64,000 bases of DNA from JACADW01 sp963747985 (lineage in GTDB: Bacteria > Acidobacteriota > UBA6911). The notes beneath the pieces were generated by a model. It was not told the origin of the DNA and did not search any database. It saw only the letters and a list, made by a program, of their open reading frames with translations. Location of the stretch: NCBI GenBank assembly GCA_963747985.1, contig CAVVHG010000005.1, forward strand, positions 1-64,000. The letters are read 5' to 3'. Of this stretch, positions 17,529-25,065 are shown in pieces. A program made the translations under genes and the position numbers. Numbering within the stretch: position 1 is the first letter of the stretch; the number at the start of each line of letters is the position of its first letter.

Positions 17529-18650
17529 ATGGCAGCTTTGAAGATCGGCTTTTATGGTCATGTCCGCCAGTACCACAACCTGAAGGCGGAAATCGACAAG
17601 GCCATCAGTGATGTCCTCGAGAGCGGCAGTTACGTCATGGGACCCCAATTGGGGGTGTTCGAGAAAGAACTGGCCGTCTACTGCAAGAAGAAGGAGGCTG
17701 TCGGAGTCAACTCGGGGACCGACGCCCTGTGGCTGGCCCTGATAGCCTGGGGCATTGGAGCCGGAGACGAAGTGATCACCACCTCCAATACTTTCTTTGC
17801 CACCGCAGAGGCAATCTGGCTTGCCGGGGCGACCCCCGTTTTCGTCGACATCAATCCGGCGACCTGCAACATCGACGTAAACCTGATCGAGGCCGCCATC
17901 ACCCCGCGCACCAGGGCGATTATCCCCGTCCACCTGTACGGCCAGTGCGCCGAGATGCGAGCCGTGGCTAAAATTGCCAAAGCGCACAACCTGCGTGTTC
18001 TGGAGGACAATGCACAGGCACTGGGCGCCCGCGGCAACGATTTCGAAATCGGCGAACTGGGCGACGCGGTTGCCACCAGCTTCATCATCCAGAAGAACCT
18101 GGGATGCTTCGGGGATGGCGGCGCGCTCGTTACCGACGATCCTGACCTGGCCACGAACATCCGGAGGCTGCGAAACCATGGATCCCTCAAGCGCTCGTTT
18201 CACAGCATCGGGTACAACAGCCGTTTGGACGACATCCATGCTGCCGTGCTGCGCGTCAAGCTGAGGGAACTCGACAAGTGGAACGACCAGCGACGGTCCC
18301 TCGCCAAGCTCTACGACGAGGGGTTGAAGGGCACCTCCCTGAAGCTCCCCACTGCACTCCAGGGATACAGGCACATCTATCATCTCTATGTCGTGGAGAC
18401 GCCGCACCGCGATGCGCTGCAGCAGTATCTGCAGGAGCGGGGCATTACGGCCCTCACTCACTACCCGATCGCGATCCATCAGCAGGAAGGGTATCCGTGG
18501 GGACACGATGCGCGGATTTCCGGCTCACTGAAACACACGGAGCGATCTGCAGCCCAGGTCCTCTCTCTGCCGATGTATCCGGAACTGACTGTCGAGGAAG
18601 CTCAGGCCACGATCGATGCCATCCGGGCCTGGGACAAATCCCGGAAGTAA
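17529..18650 (+). CDS. DegT/DnrJ/EryC1/StrS-family aminotransferase
   Basis: This is a PLP-dependent sugar aminotransferase of 373 residues, the normal family length. NSGTDALWLALIAWGIGAGD is the substrate/PLP phosphate region. LRVLEDNAQALGA gives the PLP-ring Asp160, and FIIQKNLGCFGDGGALVT supplies the Schiff-base Lys189 in the family context (S/T-x5-K-N-L-G). The C-terminal part (HIYHLYVVETPHRDALQQYL, ALTHYPIAIHQQ) matches enzymes that aminate keto-sugars. It lies 108 bases before a Gfo/Idh/MocA oxidoreductase. The pair fits oxidation of a sugar hydroxyl to a keto group and its amination, as in nucleotide-sugar or cyclitol routes. The precise substrate cannot be read from the sequence. The start ATG has GGGAGG upstream. 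Confidence 0.9.
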   Translation: MAALKIGFYGHVRQYHNLKAEIDKAISDVLESGSYVMGPQLGVFEKELAVYCKKKEAVGVNSGTDALWLALIAWGIGAGDEVITTSNTFFATAEAIWLAGATPVFVDINPATCNIDVNLIEAAITPRTRAIIPVHLYGQCAEMRAVAKIAKAHNLRVLEDNAQALGARGNDFEIGELGDAVATSFIIQKNLGCFGDGGALVTDDPDLATNIRRLRNHGSLKRSFHSIGYNSRLDDIHAAVLRVKLRELDKWNDQRRSLAKLYDEGLKGTSLKLPTALQGYRHIYHLYVVETPHRDALQQYLQERGITALTHYPIAIHQQEGYPWGHDARISGSLKHTERSAAQVLSLPMYPELTVEEAQATIDAIRAWDKSRK

Positions 18651-18758
18651 ACGAGCAGCCCTCAACTCAGAGCAGGGTGTTTGGCCAATGTTCGATCGCG
18701 GGGGAAGCCCAATTCCCCCGCGATGCCGCTTCACGAATCACATCGGAGAGGCCCGATT

Positions 18759-19793
18759 ATGACACCGAGCAGGAAATACACCGTCGTCGTTGCGGGTTGC
18801 GGCAAACGCGGGATGCATCACGCGGATGCCTTCGTAAAAAACGGGCGCTTCGAACTGGTCGGGCTCTGTGACATCAATCCCGAACGCCTGGAGGCAGCAG
18901 CCCGTCAGTTCGGCAATCCCGCCACCAGCACAGACGCGGGGGTTCTGCTCCGCGACACACGCCCTGACGTTTTCTGTTTCTGCACCCTCCCCAACCTTCG
19001 GCTCGATCTGATACGCGAGGGCGTGGAGCACGGCGCCCGGCTCATCGCTTTCGAGAAACCGGTCGCCATTTCCACCAACGAAGCGCTGGAAATCATGAAG
19101 ATGGTCCGCGACGCCGGGGTGAAGACCGTCGTCAGCCACCAGCACCGCTACGGCGAACACTACAAGAAGGTCAAGGAAATCATCGCCAGCGGAGCCATCG
19201 GCCGCGTCCACACCCTCTACGGGACTGCCACGGGCTGGATGCTGCACATGCTGACCCACATGATCGACTACACCCGCTGGTTCAACGACGACGCGGAGGC
19301 GGAATGGGTCGTGGGCCAGGCGTCCGGCAAAGGTAAGTTTTCCGACAACCACCCTTCCCCCGACTATATCGCCGGACTCGTGCAGTACTCCAACGGCGTG
19401 CGCGGCATCGTAGAGACTGGAGATGGAGCTCCGGACGTGCCCGAGGTAGAGGCCTGGTGGCGCAAGTGCCGCATAGGCGCCCAGGGCACCGAGGGTTTCG
19501 CGGAGGTTCTGACCGGAGGCGGCTGGCGGGCCATAACACGCAATTCCGGCGGTGTGATTTCCGGGCCGGGCAACATGGACTACGCCCACGACATGCCCCC
19601 GTATGTTCAGGAAATTGTCGAATGGCTCGACGATCCCGCCAGGATACATCCATGTAACGGCGAGAATGCCTACAAGGGGTTTGAAATCGCGATGGCGATT
19701 TGCCGCTCGGCGGTGGAGCGCGGCAAGATCAAGCTGCCCCTCGGCCCCGGCGAGCCCGAACTCGACGCCCTCGCCCGCGTCCTTCCCGACTAG
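18759..19793 (+). CDS. Gfo/Idh/MocA-family NAD(P)-dependent oxidoreductase
   Basis: I choose ATG 18759, behind ATCGGAGAGGCC, giving 344 residues and placing the Rossmann motif correctly at the N-terminus (VVAGCGKRGMHHADAF, Gly13-Gly18). The EKP motif (AFEKPVAIST, residues 99-101) carries the catalytic Lys that binds cofactor and substrate. A typical second half with HMLTHMIDYTRWF follows, whose His fits the usual catalytic base. These enzymes oxidise or reduce hydroxyl groups of sugars and inositols. With the DegT gene upstream the pair probably makes or breaks an amino sugar. Its last 24 codons have a diverged copy at 27150-27221, a sign of past duplication or recombination. Confidence 0.9.
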   Translation: MTPSRKYTVVVAGCGKRGMHHADAFVKNGRFELVGLCDINPERLEAAARQFGNPATSTDAGVLLRDTRPDVFCFCTLPNLRLDLIREGVEHGARLIAFEKPVAISTNEALEIMKMVRDAGVKTVVSHQHRYGEHYKKVKEIIASGAIGRVHTLYGTATGWMLHMLTHMIDYTRWFNDDAEAEWVVGQASGKGKFSDNHPSPDYIAGLVQYSNGVRGIVETGDGAPDVPEVEAWWRKCRIGAQGTEGFAEVLTGGGWRAITRNSGGVISGPGNMDYAHDMPPYVQEIVEWLDDPARIHPCNGENAYKGFEIAMAICRSAVERGKIKLPLGPGEPELDALARVLPD

Positions 19794-19883
19794 ACCGGCC
19801 GTTCCTGGTCCAGGCGCTTCCTGATCCACGCCGGTTTCGGGCGAGCAATTCCGGGAGCCGAGAAACGAGGCGCGTTCCTATTC

Positions 19884-20170
19884 TCACTTCGAGCCGCAAT
19901 ATCGGCGGATGAGGTTCAACATCACTTCCCCGTACTGCTCGAGCCTTATGTCACCTACTCCTGAGATGTTAAGAAACTCGGACGGCGTGCACGGACGCTT
20001 CCGGGCCGTGTCACGCAGGGCAGCGTCGCTGAAGACGATATAGTCAGGCATGGACCTCTCCTGCGCCAGTTTTCGCCGCAACTTCCGGAGTTCTTCGAAC
20101 AGGTCCCGGTTGACACCTTCCCACGAATCCAGATTTTTCGATGCCCATGCCGAAAGCGACGGTTGCCGCC
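19884..20170 (-). pseudogene. recQ: recQ relic (helicase motif fragment plus HRDC domain)
   Basis: The minus strand first shows ATVAFGMGIEKS, a near-perfect RecQ motif V fragment, around 20130-20170. After a frame change comes EGVNRDLFEELRKLRRKLAQ, ERSMPDYIVFSDAALRDTA, then ISGVGDIRLEQYGEVMLNLI and a stop at 19884-19886. The last part is a clean HRDC domain, the nucleic-acid-binding C-terminus of RecQ. The helicase core before motif V and everything between motif V and HRDC are gone. This is therefore a decayed gene with a large internal deletion, not a functional helicase. It opens a stretch of relics that reaches the VapBC pair. Confidence 0.7.
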
Positions 20171-20394
20171 TGGACCGGGCCGTGCCTAATTCCTGCTATT
20201 TCATGCGCGCCGTTGGTGCAACCAGCGACGACACATGGAAACAAGAGAATTTTCGTTGCAGTGCCGCTGCCGGACCATAGGCTCGATCAGGTACAAAACC
20301 TGAACATGGCAGATGGGGGGGCTAATGCTCAGAATCAGAGCTGACAGAAAATCGTTGGGAGCTTCAGACTAGCTTCATCCATTGCCACATCTTA

Positions 20395-20964
20395 CTACGT
20401 TCCGAGAATTCTCATGCCGGGCCCGGCGCGCATGCCGACATATTGATGGATCACTTCGAAGTAATCGCGTCCTCCTCGGGCGCGCCGCCGTGCGACAAAA
20501 TAAATCACCCCCAGGATTTTGACAATCATTTGGTCGGAGAGATCGCCAAGATCATTATGAATAGCGGACAAGACCAGATCGTACCCTCGGAGCAACGGTT
20601 TCTCGAGGGTTTGCACTGTATCGTCCTTGAAAGGGTATTTGTCCAGCAACCGTTCGAGCACCGTCAGAGCGGAATTGTCGCTCAATGCGCAGTCCATGGA
20701 ACAATCCCAGAGGCACAGCGCTGACTCGATTGTGTTGGCATAAGACTGCAATTCCAGATCGGCCCTCATTCTCTCAGGGGAAAAATGAGGGATCGAACGA
20801 TAATCGCGGACTGATTCCATCGGTGCTTTTTCCCGGTAATAGATGCAGCCCTCGCAAGCCTCTTTCCGCCGATGCCGGCCGCAACATGAACTGCAGACGA
20901 AGTCTCCCGCCATCTGGCATTCCCGCTCGCCCTTCCTGGCCCTGCAAAGCGTGCACTTTGCCAT
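20395..20964 (-). CDS. Cys-rich putative zinc-binding protein
   Basis: This is a 189-residue soluble protein with AGAGGTG before its ATG at 20964. The N-terminal 40 residues hold eight cysteines in an ordered pattern (C4, C7, C16, C24, C27, C28, C37, C40: MAKCTLCRARKGERECQ, FVCSSCCGRHRRKEACEGC), suggesting one or two zinc ribbons or a treble-clef-like finger. The rest is alpha-helical and acidic (MRADLELQSYANTIESALCL, LTVLERLLDKYPF) without known motifs. There is no signal peptide, so it acts in the cytoplasm. It may bind nucleic acid or a protein partner. The family is not recognised, and the neighbours (relics) give no hint. Confidence 0.7.
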   Translation of the reverse strand: MAKCTLCRARKGERECQMAGDFVCSSCCGRHRRKEACEGCIYYREKAPMESVRDYRSIPHFSPERMRADLELQSYANTIESALCLWDCSMDCALSDNSALTVLERLLDKYPFKDDTVQTLEKPLLRGYDLVLSAIHNDLGDLSDQMIVKILGVIYFVARRRARGGRDYFEVIHQYVGMRAGPGMRILGT

Positions 20965-21499
20965 GTTTCACCTCTTGAAGCCCAAGCATGGTCCCAACAT
21001 CGGCTGACGCTTGCATGTTCAGCGCCCACAGGTTTCTCCGAGCGCGAACACCGCCCCTTCCGCGCTGCCAATTTGAAGTTCACAATGCACACAAGTGGGT
21101 GCCCGAGCCGATTCTATGGCCAGAGTTTGTCGGCAGCCAACATTTGCGCGAAAAATCCGGCTGGCCAGATCTCGATGCCGTCCTCGGTTTTCATCTCGCG
21201 ATGGCCGTTATAAATCAGGATTCTGCGCCTCACGCCGGCAAGCTCATGGCGCTGCACTCCAATGCGATGCCCGCATGATGCTCGGCTGATTGCACGTTTC
21301 ATGCCCGGCTGTTTGAAGGGTTGGCGGCCGGCCGATTGAAACGATTTCCGCAGGCTAATCGAAAGGACCACCGGTCTTCTTGGCCTTGGATGCAGTCAGG
21401 GCTGCCGGTTGTGGAGAGACACATGAAAAAGAGTCCTGCATTCTTGTTCATCTTCCCTCCTTGATTGGTAGATAGTAGTTGCTTTTCGCAGTCGGCCCA
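20965..21499. other. Gene-poor stretch with relics
   Basis: About 535 bases between the Cys-rich gene and vapC contain no full gene. The only protein-like signal is the minus-strand C-terminal fragment at 21114-21260. The remaining bases show no ribosome-site/start pair and no repeat I can name. Confidence 0.4.
21114..21260 (-). pseudogene. C-terminal relic, possibly of an AAA/DUF4143-type ATPase
   Basis: The minus strand ends in GVRRRILIYNGHREMKTEDG followed by IEIWPAGFFAQMLAADKLWP and a stop at 21114. This resembles the C-terminal tail of AAA/DUF4143 ATPases, which often end in a lysine/arginine-rich strand, a DG turn, WP and a final LWP. No upstream part of such a protein is present. The assignment rests on a short resemblance and is tentative. 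Confidence 0.35.
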
Positions 21500-21943
21500 C
21501 TACCTGATTCTGGGGAAACCGACGGGATTGTGCCAGTCAAGACCGGGAAAGCGGGCAAAGTCGGAGTCGGTGGACCACAACTCGCAGTTATGTTCGACCG
21601 CAAGGGCGGCCAGGTGCGCATCCGAGACTAGATTCGCCGTCGCGTTCCCTTCCTGAAGCATTCTCTGCAGGATTTGCCAATGCTCCTCCGTCGGTTGGAT
21701 CAGCCGCACGCACGGTTGCTCGAGCCAGCTTTGCACACACCCCACTGCCTCTCCCAACGTCAACGGCCGCTGATGCAGGCGGGCATTGGTGGCAATGCGA
21801 ATGAAAGCCGTGAGTACTGGCCAGCACAGACACACCGGCGCAGATCCGCTCAGCTGCGCGTCCCACCAGGTGCGAGCTGATTCGTGATGCGCCGAAAGGC
21901 TGTCTTCTGCGTAGAGCAGCAGGTTGGCGTCGACCAATATCAC
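21500..21943 (-). CDS. vapC: VapC-type PIN-domain toxin
   Basis: This 147-residue PIN-domain protein is predicted to be a Mg-dependent ribonuclease toxin. MILVDANLLLYAEDSLSAHH carries the first acidic residue (Asp5), NLVSDAHLAALAVEH the central Asp, and LWSTDSDFARFPGLDWHNPV the final Asp pair in the subfamily-typical ending. The WPVLTAFIRIATNAR segment has Ala at a place where many VapC proteins carry Glu, a variation also known in this subfamily. The gene overlaps its antitoxin by 4 bases, the standard layout for translational coupling. It lies in a relic-rich area, where toxin-antitoxin modules often persist. Confidence 0.85.
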   Translation of the reverse strand: MILVDANLLLYAEDSLSAHHESARTWWDAQLSGSAPVCLCWPVLTAFIRIATNARLHQRPLTLGEAVGCVQSWLEQPCVRLIQPTEEHWQILQRMLQEGNATANLVSDAHLAALAVEHNCELWSTDSDFARFPGLDWHNPVGFPRIR

Positions 21944-22185
21944 AGGTGATCTTCCCCTTCGGCGCGTGCGAGCAACTCGGCTATGTTGTCGTAACTGAAT
22001 CCCTGGCGCAATCCCATCGGCCTCGGTTCGGTGCGGTAAGGCCTGGCCGCCGGCGGATTCAAGACCGGATCGAGGCCGATCCGCAAGGCGGCATTGATAA
22101 CCTCCTTGAGCGGCTTGCCAAGCTTCTTCGCGCCCCGTTTAGCTTTAGCGGCTACATCCGGATCGAGCGTCAATGTGGTTCTCAT
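21940..22185 (-). CDS. vapB: VapB-type antitoxin
   Basis: I choose ATG 22185 (MRTTLTLDPDVAAKAKRGAK), which gives 81 residues; a start 24 bases upstream is possible. The N-terminus is a ribbon-helix-helix: one beta strand (RTTLTLD) and two helices (VAAKAKRGAKKLGKPLKEVI, NAALRIGL). It should pair as a dimer and bind its own promoter. The C-terminal half (RPMGLRQGFSYDNIAELLAR) is the flexible toxin-binding arm found in VapB partners of this PIN subfamily. Its stop overlaps the vapC start. It probably neutralises VapC and represses the operon. Confidence 0.85.
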   Translation of the reverse strand: MRTTLTLDPDVAAKAKRGAKKLGKPLKEVINAALRIGLDPVLNPPAARPYRTEPRPMGLRQGFSYDNIAELLARAEGEDHL

Positions 22186-22381
22186 ATGGGCATTATGATG
22201 CTTCCTCAATGCATGTCAAGATGCTTATCGATACGTCAGAGGTCTTGGAAGGGCCATCGCCGGCGGCGCGGACCCACCATGCAATCCAATACCACCGCCT
22301 TTTCAAGGAGGGATTAGAAAACTGACTCGGTGCTACAATGTGGTTACACATAGTCCAGTAACCTGAGTCGCCCGAGGGCAG

Positions 22382-24316
22382 ATGGTCGGGAAACAGTGGC
22401 TTCAACCGCCGCGTCGCGTCCTGACGAGTTTTCTCGCCGTAGTAATCGCATGTCTCGGCGCCCTGGCATGGTTGGCCTACCGGATTCTGGACCAGGATCG
22501 GGCTCTGGAGTCTCAGCAAATCCAGGAGCAGCTGGAGCTCGCTGCGGATCTCACGGCCGCCACGCTGGAGCAGAAGCTGGGCAACCTGGAAAAGGCCCTC
22601 GACGCCGCACCGGGCGATGCCCGGCTCCCGGAAGGAGCAATCCTGATCGTTGCCGATGCGCGGAAGCTCGACGCCTACGGCCGCCGGCAGCTGCTGTTTT
22701 ACCCGGTCCTCCCCGTGGCGCGGGAGGTATCCAGCGAGACACTGCGCAGGGCCGAACTCATCGAGTTTCAGCAGAACGACCCCGTTGCGGCTGCAGCGCT
22801 CTTCCGGGAAGAATCACGTTCCCGTGATCCAGCACTGCGCGCCGCCGCGCTCGTCCGGCTGGGCCGTAGCCTTCGAAAGGCCGGACAGATCCGGGAGGCC
22901 CTCGCTGCCTACTCAGAACTGGCCACACTCGATTCGACACCCGTTTCCGGGCTCCCTGCGGAGCTGGTGGCCCGGGAGGCACGGTGCAGCCTCTTTGAGG
23001 CCTCCGCGAGGCACGATGATCTGCGGCGTGAGTCGGAGGCACTCCTGGGTGATCTCGAAAACGGCCGCTGGCGCCTCACGCGCAGTGCCTATGAATTCCG
23101 TTCCGCTGAAGCGCGGCGGTGGCTCGGCAACGGTGCAGCGCCGCCGCAACCTGCCGGCGCATTGGCGATTTCCGACGCGGTGGAGAACCTGACGGAACAG
23201 TGGCTGAGAAATCCGGAAGACTCCACTGGACGACGGGTTCACATGGCACAATCGGATCCGGTACTTCTGGCATGGCGGGCGACACCGGACAGTTTCCTGG
23301 CAGTGGCGGCAGGTCCACGTTATCTCTCTTCTCTTTGGAGCGGAGCACTCCCAGACAAGAGGATTCGGTTCGCGATCACCGATACCCAGGGACGCACGAT
23401 CTTCGGCCTCCATCCGGAGCCTTCCGCCCGCACTGCACTGAGGGCTGCCGCCGTCACAGGGTTGCCCTGGACCATTCATGTTGCGAGCGCCGATCTCACG
23501 GAGGTCGTTGCGGGCTTTGCTGCGCGCCGCCGCCTCCTGCTGGGCAGCCTCCTCGTTCTCGCCGTGCTCTTGATGACAAGCAGTTACTTCATCGTTCGAG
23601 CGATGACCAGAGAGCTGGCCGTGGCCCGGTTGCAGTCGGACTTTGTTGCTTCCGTCTCGCACGAGTTCCGCAGCCCGCTCACTTCGATACGGCAGTTGTC
23701 CAGTATGCTGGTCCAGGGCCGCCTCGCGTCGGAAGAACAACGCCAGCGCTCCTATGAACTCCTCGCAGGCGAGAGCGAGCGCCTCGAACGGCTTGTTGAG
23801 GGGCTCCTGGATTTCGGACTCATGGAGGCGGGCGAAACCCGCTACCGCCTCGAAAGTGTTGAAGCGGGAGACCTCGTCCGGGATATCGTCGCGGCATTTC
23901 AGCGCACCGTTTCCGCAAAGGGCTACAGCGTGGAATTGGCTCTGCCGGCGGGGCACCTTCGAATCCGAGCCGATCGCGACGCGCTCGGCAGGGCGCTATG
24001 GAACCTGCTCGACAATGCCGTCAAGTACTCACTGGATAACCGGACGGTCTGGGTCGAGATGGAAGTGCAGGGAGATCGACTCGCGATCGGCGTGAGAGAT
24101 CAGGGGATGGGCATTCCGGCCGTCGATCAGAAATCCATTTTCCATAAGTTTGTCCGGGGAGAGAACTCCCGCCAGGCCGGCATCAAGGGTGCCGGACTCG
24201 GCCTCGCCATGGTGCAGCACATCGTTGCGGCACATGGCGGCGAGATCCGTTTGGAGAGCGCCCAGGGCAAGGGGAGCTGTTTCACGATCCTGATTTCCCT
24301 GGAGAAGGGAGCATGA
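22382..24316 (+). CDS. Sensor histidine kinase with large periplasmic region
   Basis: The 644-residue membrane sensor has TM1 at about 14-33 and TM2 at about 384-404. The 350 residues between are periplasmic and contain a repeat-like helical part (LRAAALVRLGRSLRKAGQIR, REALAAYSEL) that resembles TPR units. After TM2 come the H-box FVASVSHEFRSPLTSIRQLS with His427, the N-box NLLDNAVKYS, the G1 box RDQGMGIP and the G2 box GAGLGLAMVQHIVAAHGG, all intact. It should autophosphorylate and pass phosphate to the response regulator whose start overlaps its stop. The ligand is unknown. A possible -10 TACAAT lies at about 22330, 50 bases before the start. Confidence 0.9.
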   Translation: MVGKQWLQPPRRVLTSFLAVVIACLGALAWLAYRILDQDRALESQQIQEQLELAADLTAATLEQKLGNLEKALDAAPGDARLPEGAILIVADARKLDAYGRRQLLFYPVLPVAREVSSETLRRAELIEFQQNDPVAAAALFREESRSRDPALRAAALVRLGRSLRKAGQIREALAAYSELATLDSTPVSGLPAELVAREARCSLFEASARHDDLRRESEALLGDLENGRWRLTRSAYEFRSAEARRWLGNGAAPPQPAGALAISDAVENLTEQWLRNPEDSTGRRVHMAQSDPVLLAWRATPDSFLAVAAGPRYLSSLWSGALPDKRIRFAITDTQGRTIFGLHPEPSARTALRAAAVTGLPWTIHVASADLTEVVAGFAARRRLLLGSLLVLAVLLMTSSYFIVRAMTRELAVARLQSDFVASVSHEFRSPLTSIRQLSSMLVQGRLASEEQRQRSYELLAGESERLERLVEGLLDFGLMEAGETRYRLESVEAGDLVRDIVAAFQRTVSAKGYSVELALPAGHLRIRADRDALGRALWNLLDNAVKYSLDNRTVWVEMEVQGDRLAIGVRDQGMGIPAVDQKSIFHKFVRGENSRQAGIKGAGLGLAMVQHIVAAHGGEIRLESAQGKGSCFTILISLEKGA

Positions 24317-24987
24317 TGCGAATCCTGGTGGTTGAGGACGAGCCTGCCATCGCGTTCGGGCTGGAAGCGGACCTGAAGACCGAGGGATATGACGTTGAGG
24401 TCGTAGGGGATGGGGAAACGGCGGCTCGACGGGCGCGTGAGGGCAAGTTCGATCTCATTCTCCTCGATGTGATGCTCCCGCGAAAAGACGGGTTCGAAGT
24501 CTGCCGCGAATTGCGCCGGGCAGGATTCAAAACGCCGATCATCCTTCTCACCGCCCGCAGCCAGGAGGTAGAGAAGGTTATGGGACTGGAATGGGGCGCC
24601 GACGACTACGTCACCAAGCCCTTCAGCCCCCCAGAGCTCCGGGCGCGAATCAAGGCGGTTCTGCGGCGGACCACAGCCGAGGAGGAGCCCGTCTATCGCT
24701 TCGGCGATGCGGAAGTCGACTCTGTACGCTGCGAGCTGCGCCGCGCCGGCGAGACAATAGAGACAACGTCATTGGAGTTCAAGCTGCTCACAGCCTTCAT
24801 CCGCAATCGTGGCCGTGTTCTCAGCCGTCAGAGACTGCTCGACGAAGTCTGGGGCCCAGGCACGTTCATTACGGATCGCGTCGTGGACAATCACATCGTG
24901 ACGCTGCGGAAGAAGATCGAGCCGGAGCCTCACACCCCGCGATATCTCGTCAATGTCCGCGGCCTCGGATACCGTTTCGACGGGTGA
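24313..24987 (+). CDS. OmpR/PhoB-family response regulator
   Basis: The 224-residue regulator has a receiver domain with RILVVEDEPAIAFG, the phospho-acceptor Asp52 (DLILLDVMLPRKDG), the Thr/Lys pair in IILLTARSQ and DDYVTKPFSPPEL. The winged-helix output domain follows (LLTAFIRNRGRVLSRQRLLD, VVDNHIVTLRKKIEP, YLVNVRGLGYRF). It overlaps the histidine kinase gene by 4 bases. The TolB-like gene 78 bases downstream may be a target or part of the same unit. Two start codons in tandem (ATGATG) are present; the overlap makes the first as likely as the second. Confidence 0.93.
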   Translation: MMRILVVEDEPAIAFGLEADLKTEGYDVEVVGDGETAARRAREGKFDLILLDVMLPRKDGFEVCRELRRAGFKTPIILLTARSQEVEKVMGLEWGADDYVTKPFSPPELRARIKAVLRRTTAEEEPVYRFGDAEVDSVRCELRRAGETIETTSLEFKLLTAFIRNRGRVLSRQRLLDEVWGPGTFITDRVVDNHIVTLRKKIEPEPHTPRYLVNVRGLGYRFDG

Positions 24988-25065
24988 GTCTTACACAATC
25001 CTGACAATTGCCCCGACAAAGGCCGTACATTCAGAGCCTAACCTGATCGCCGGGAGGAAAGAGAA

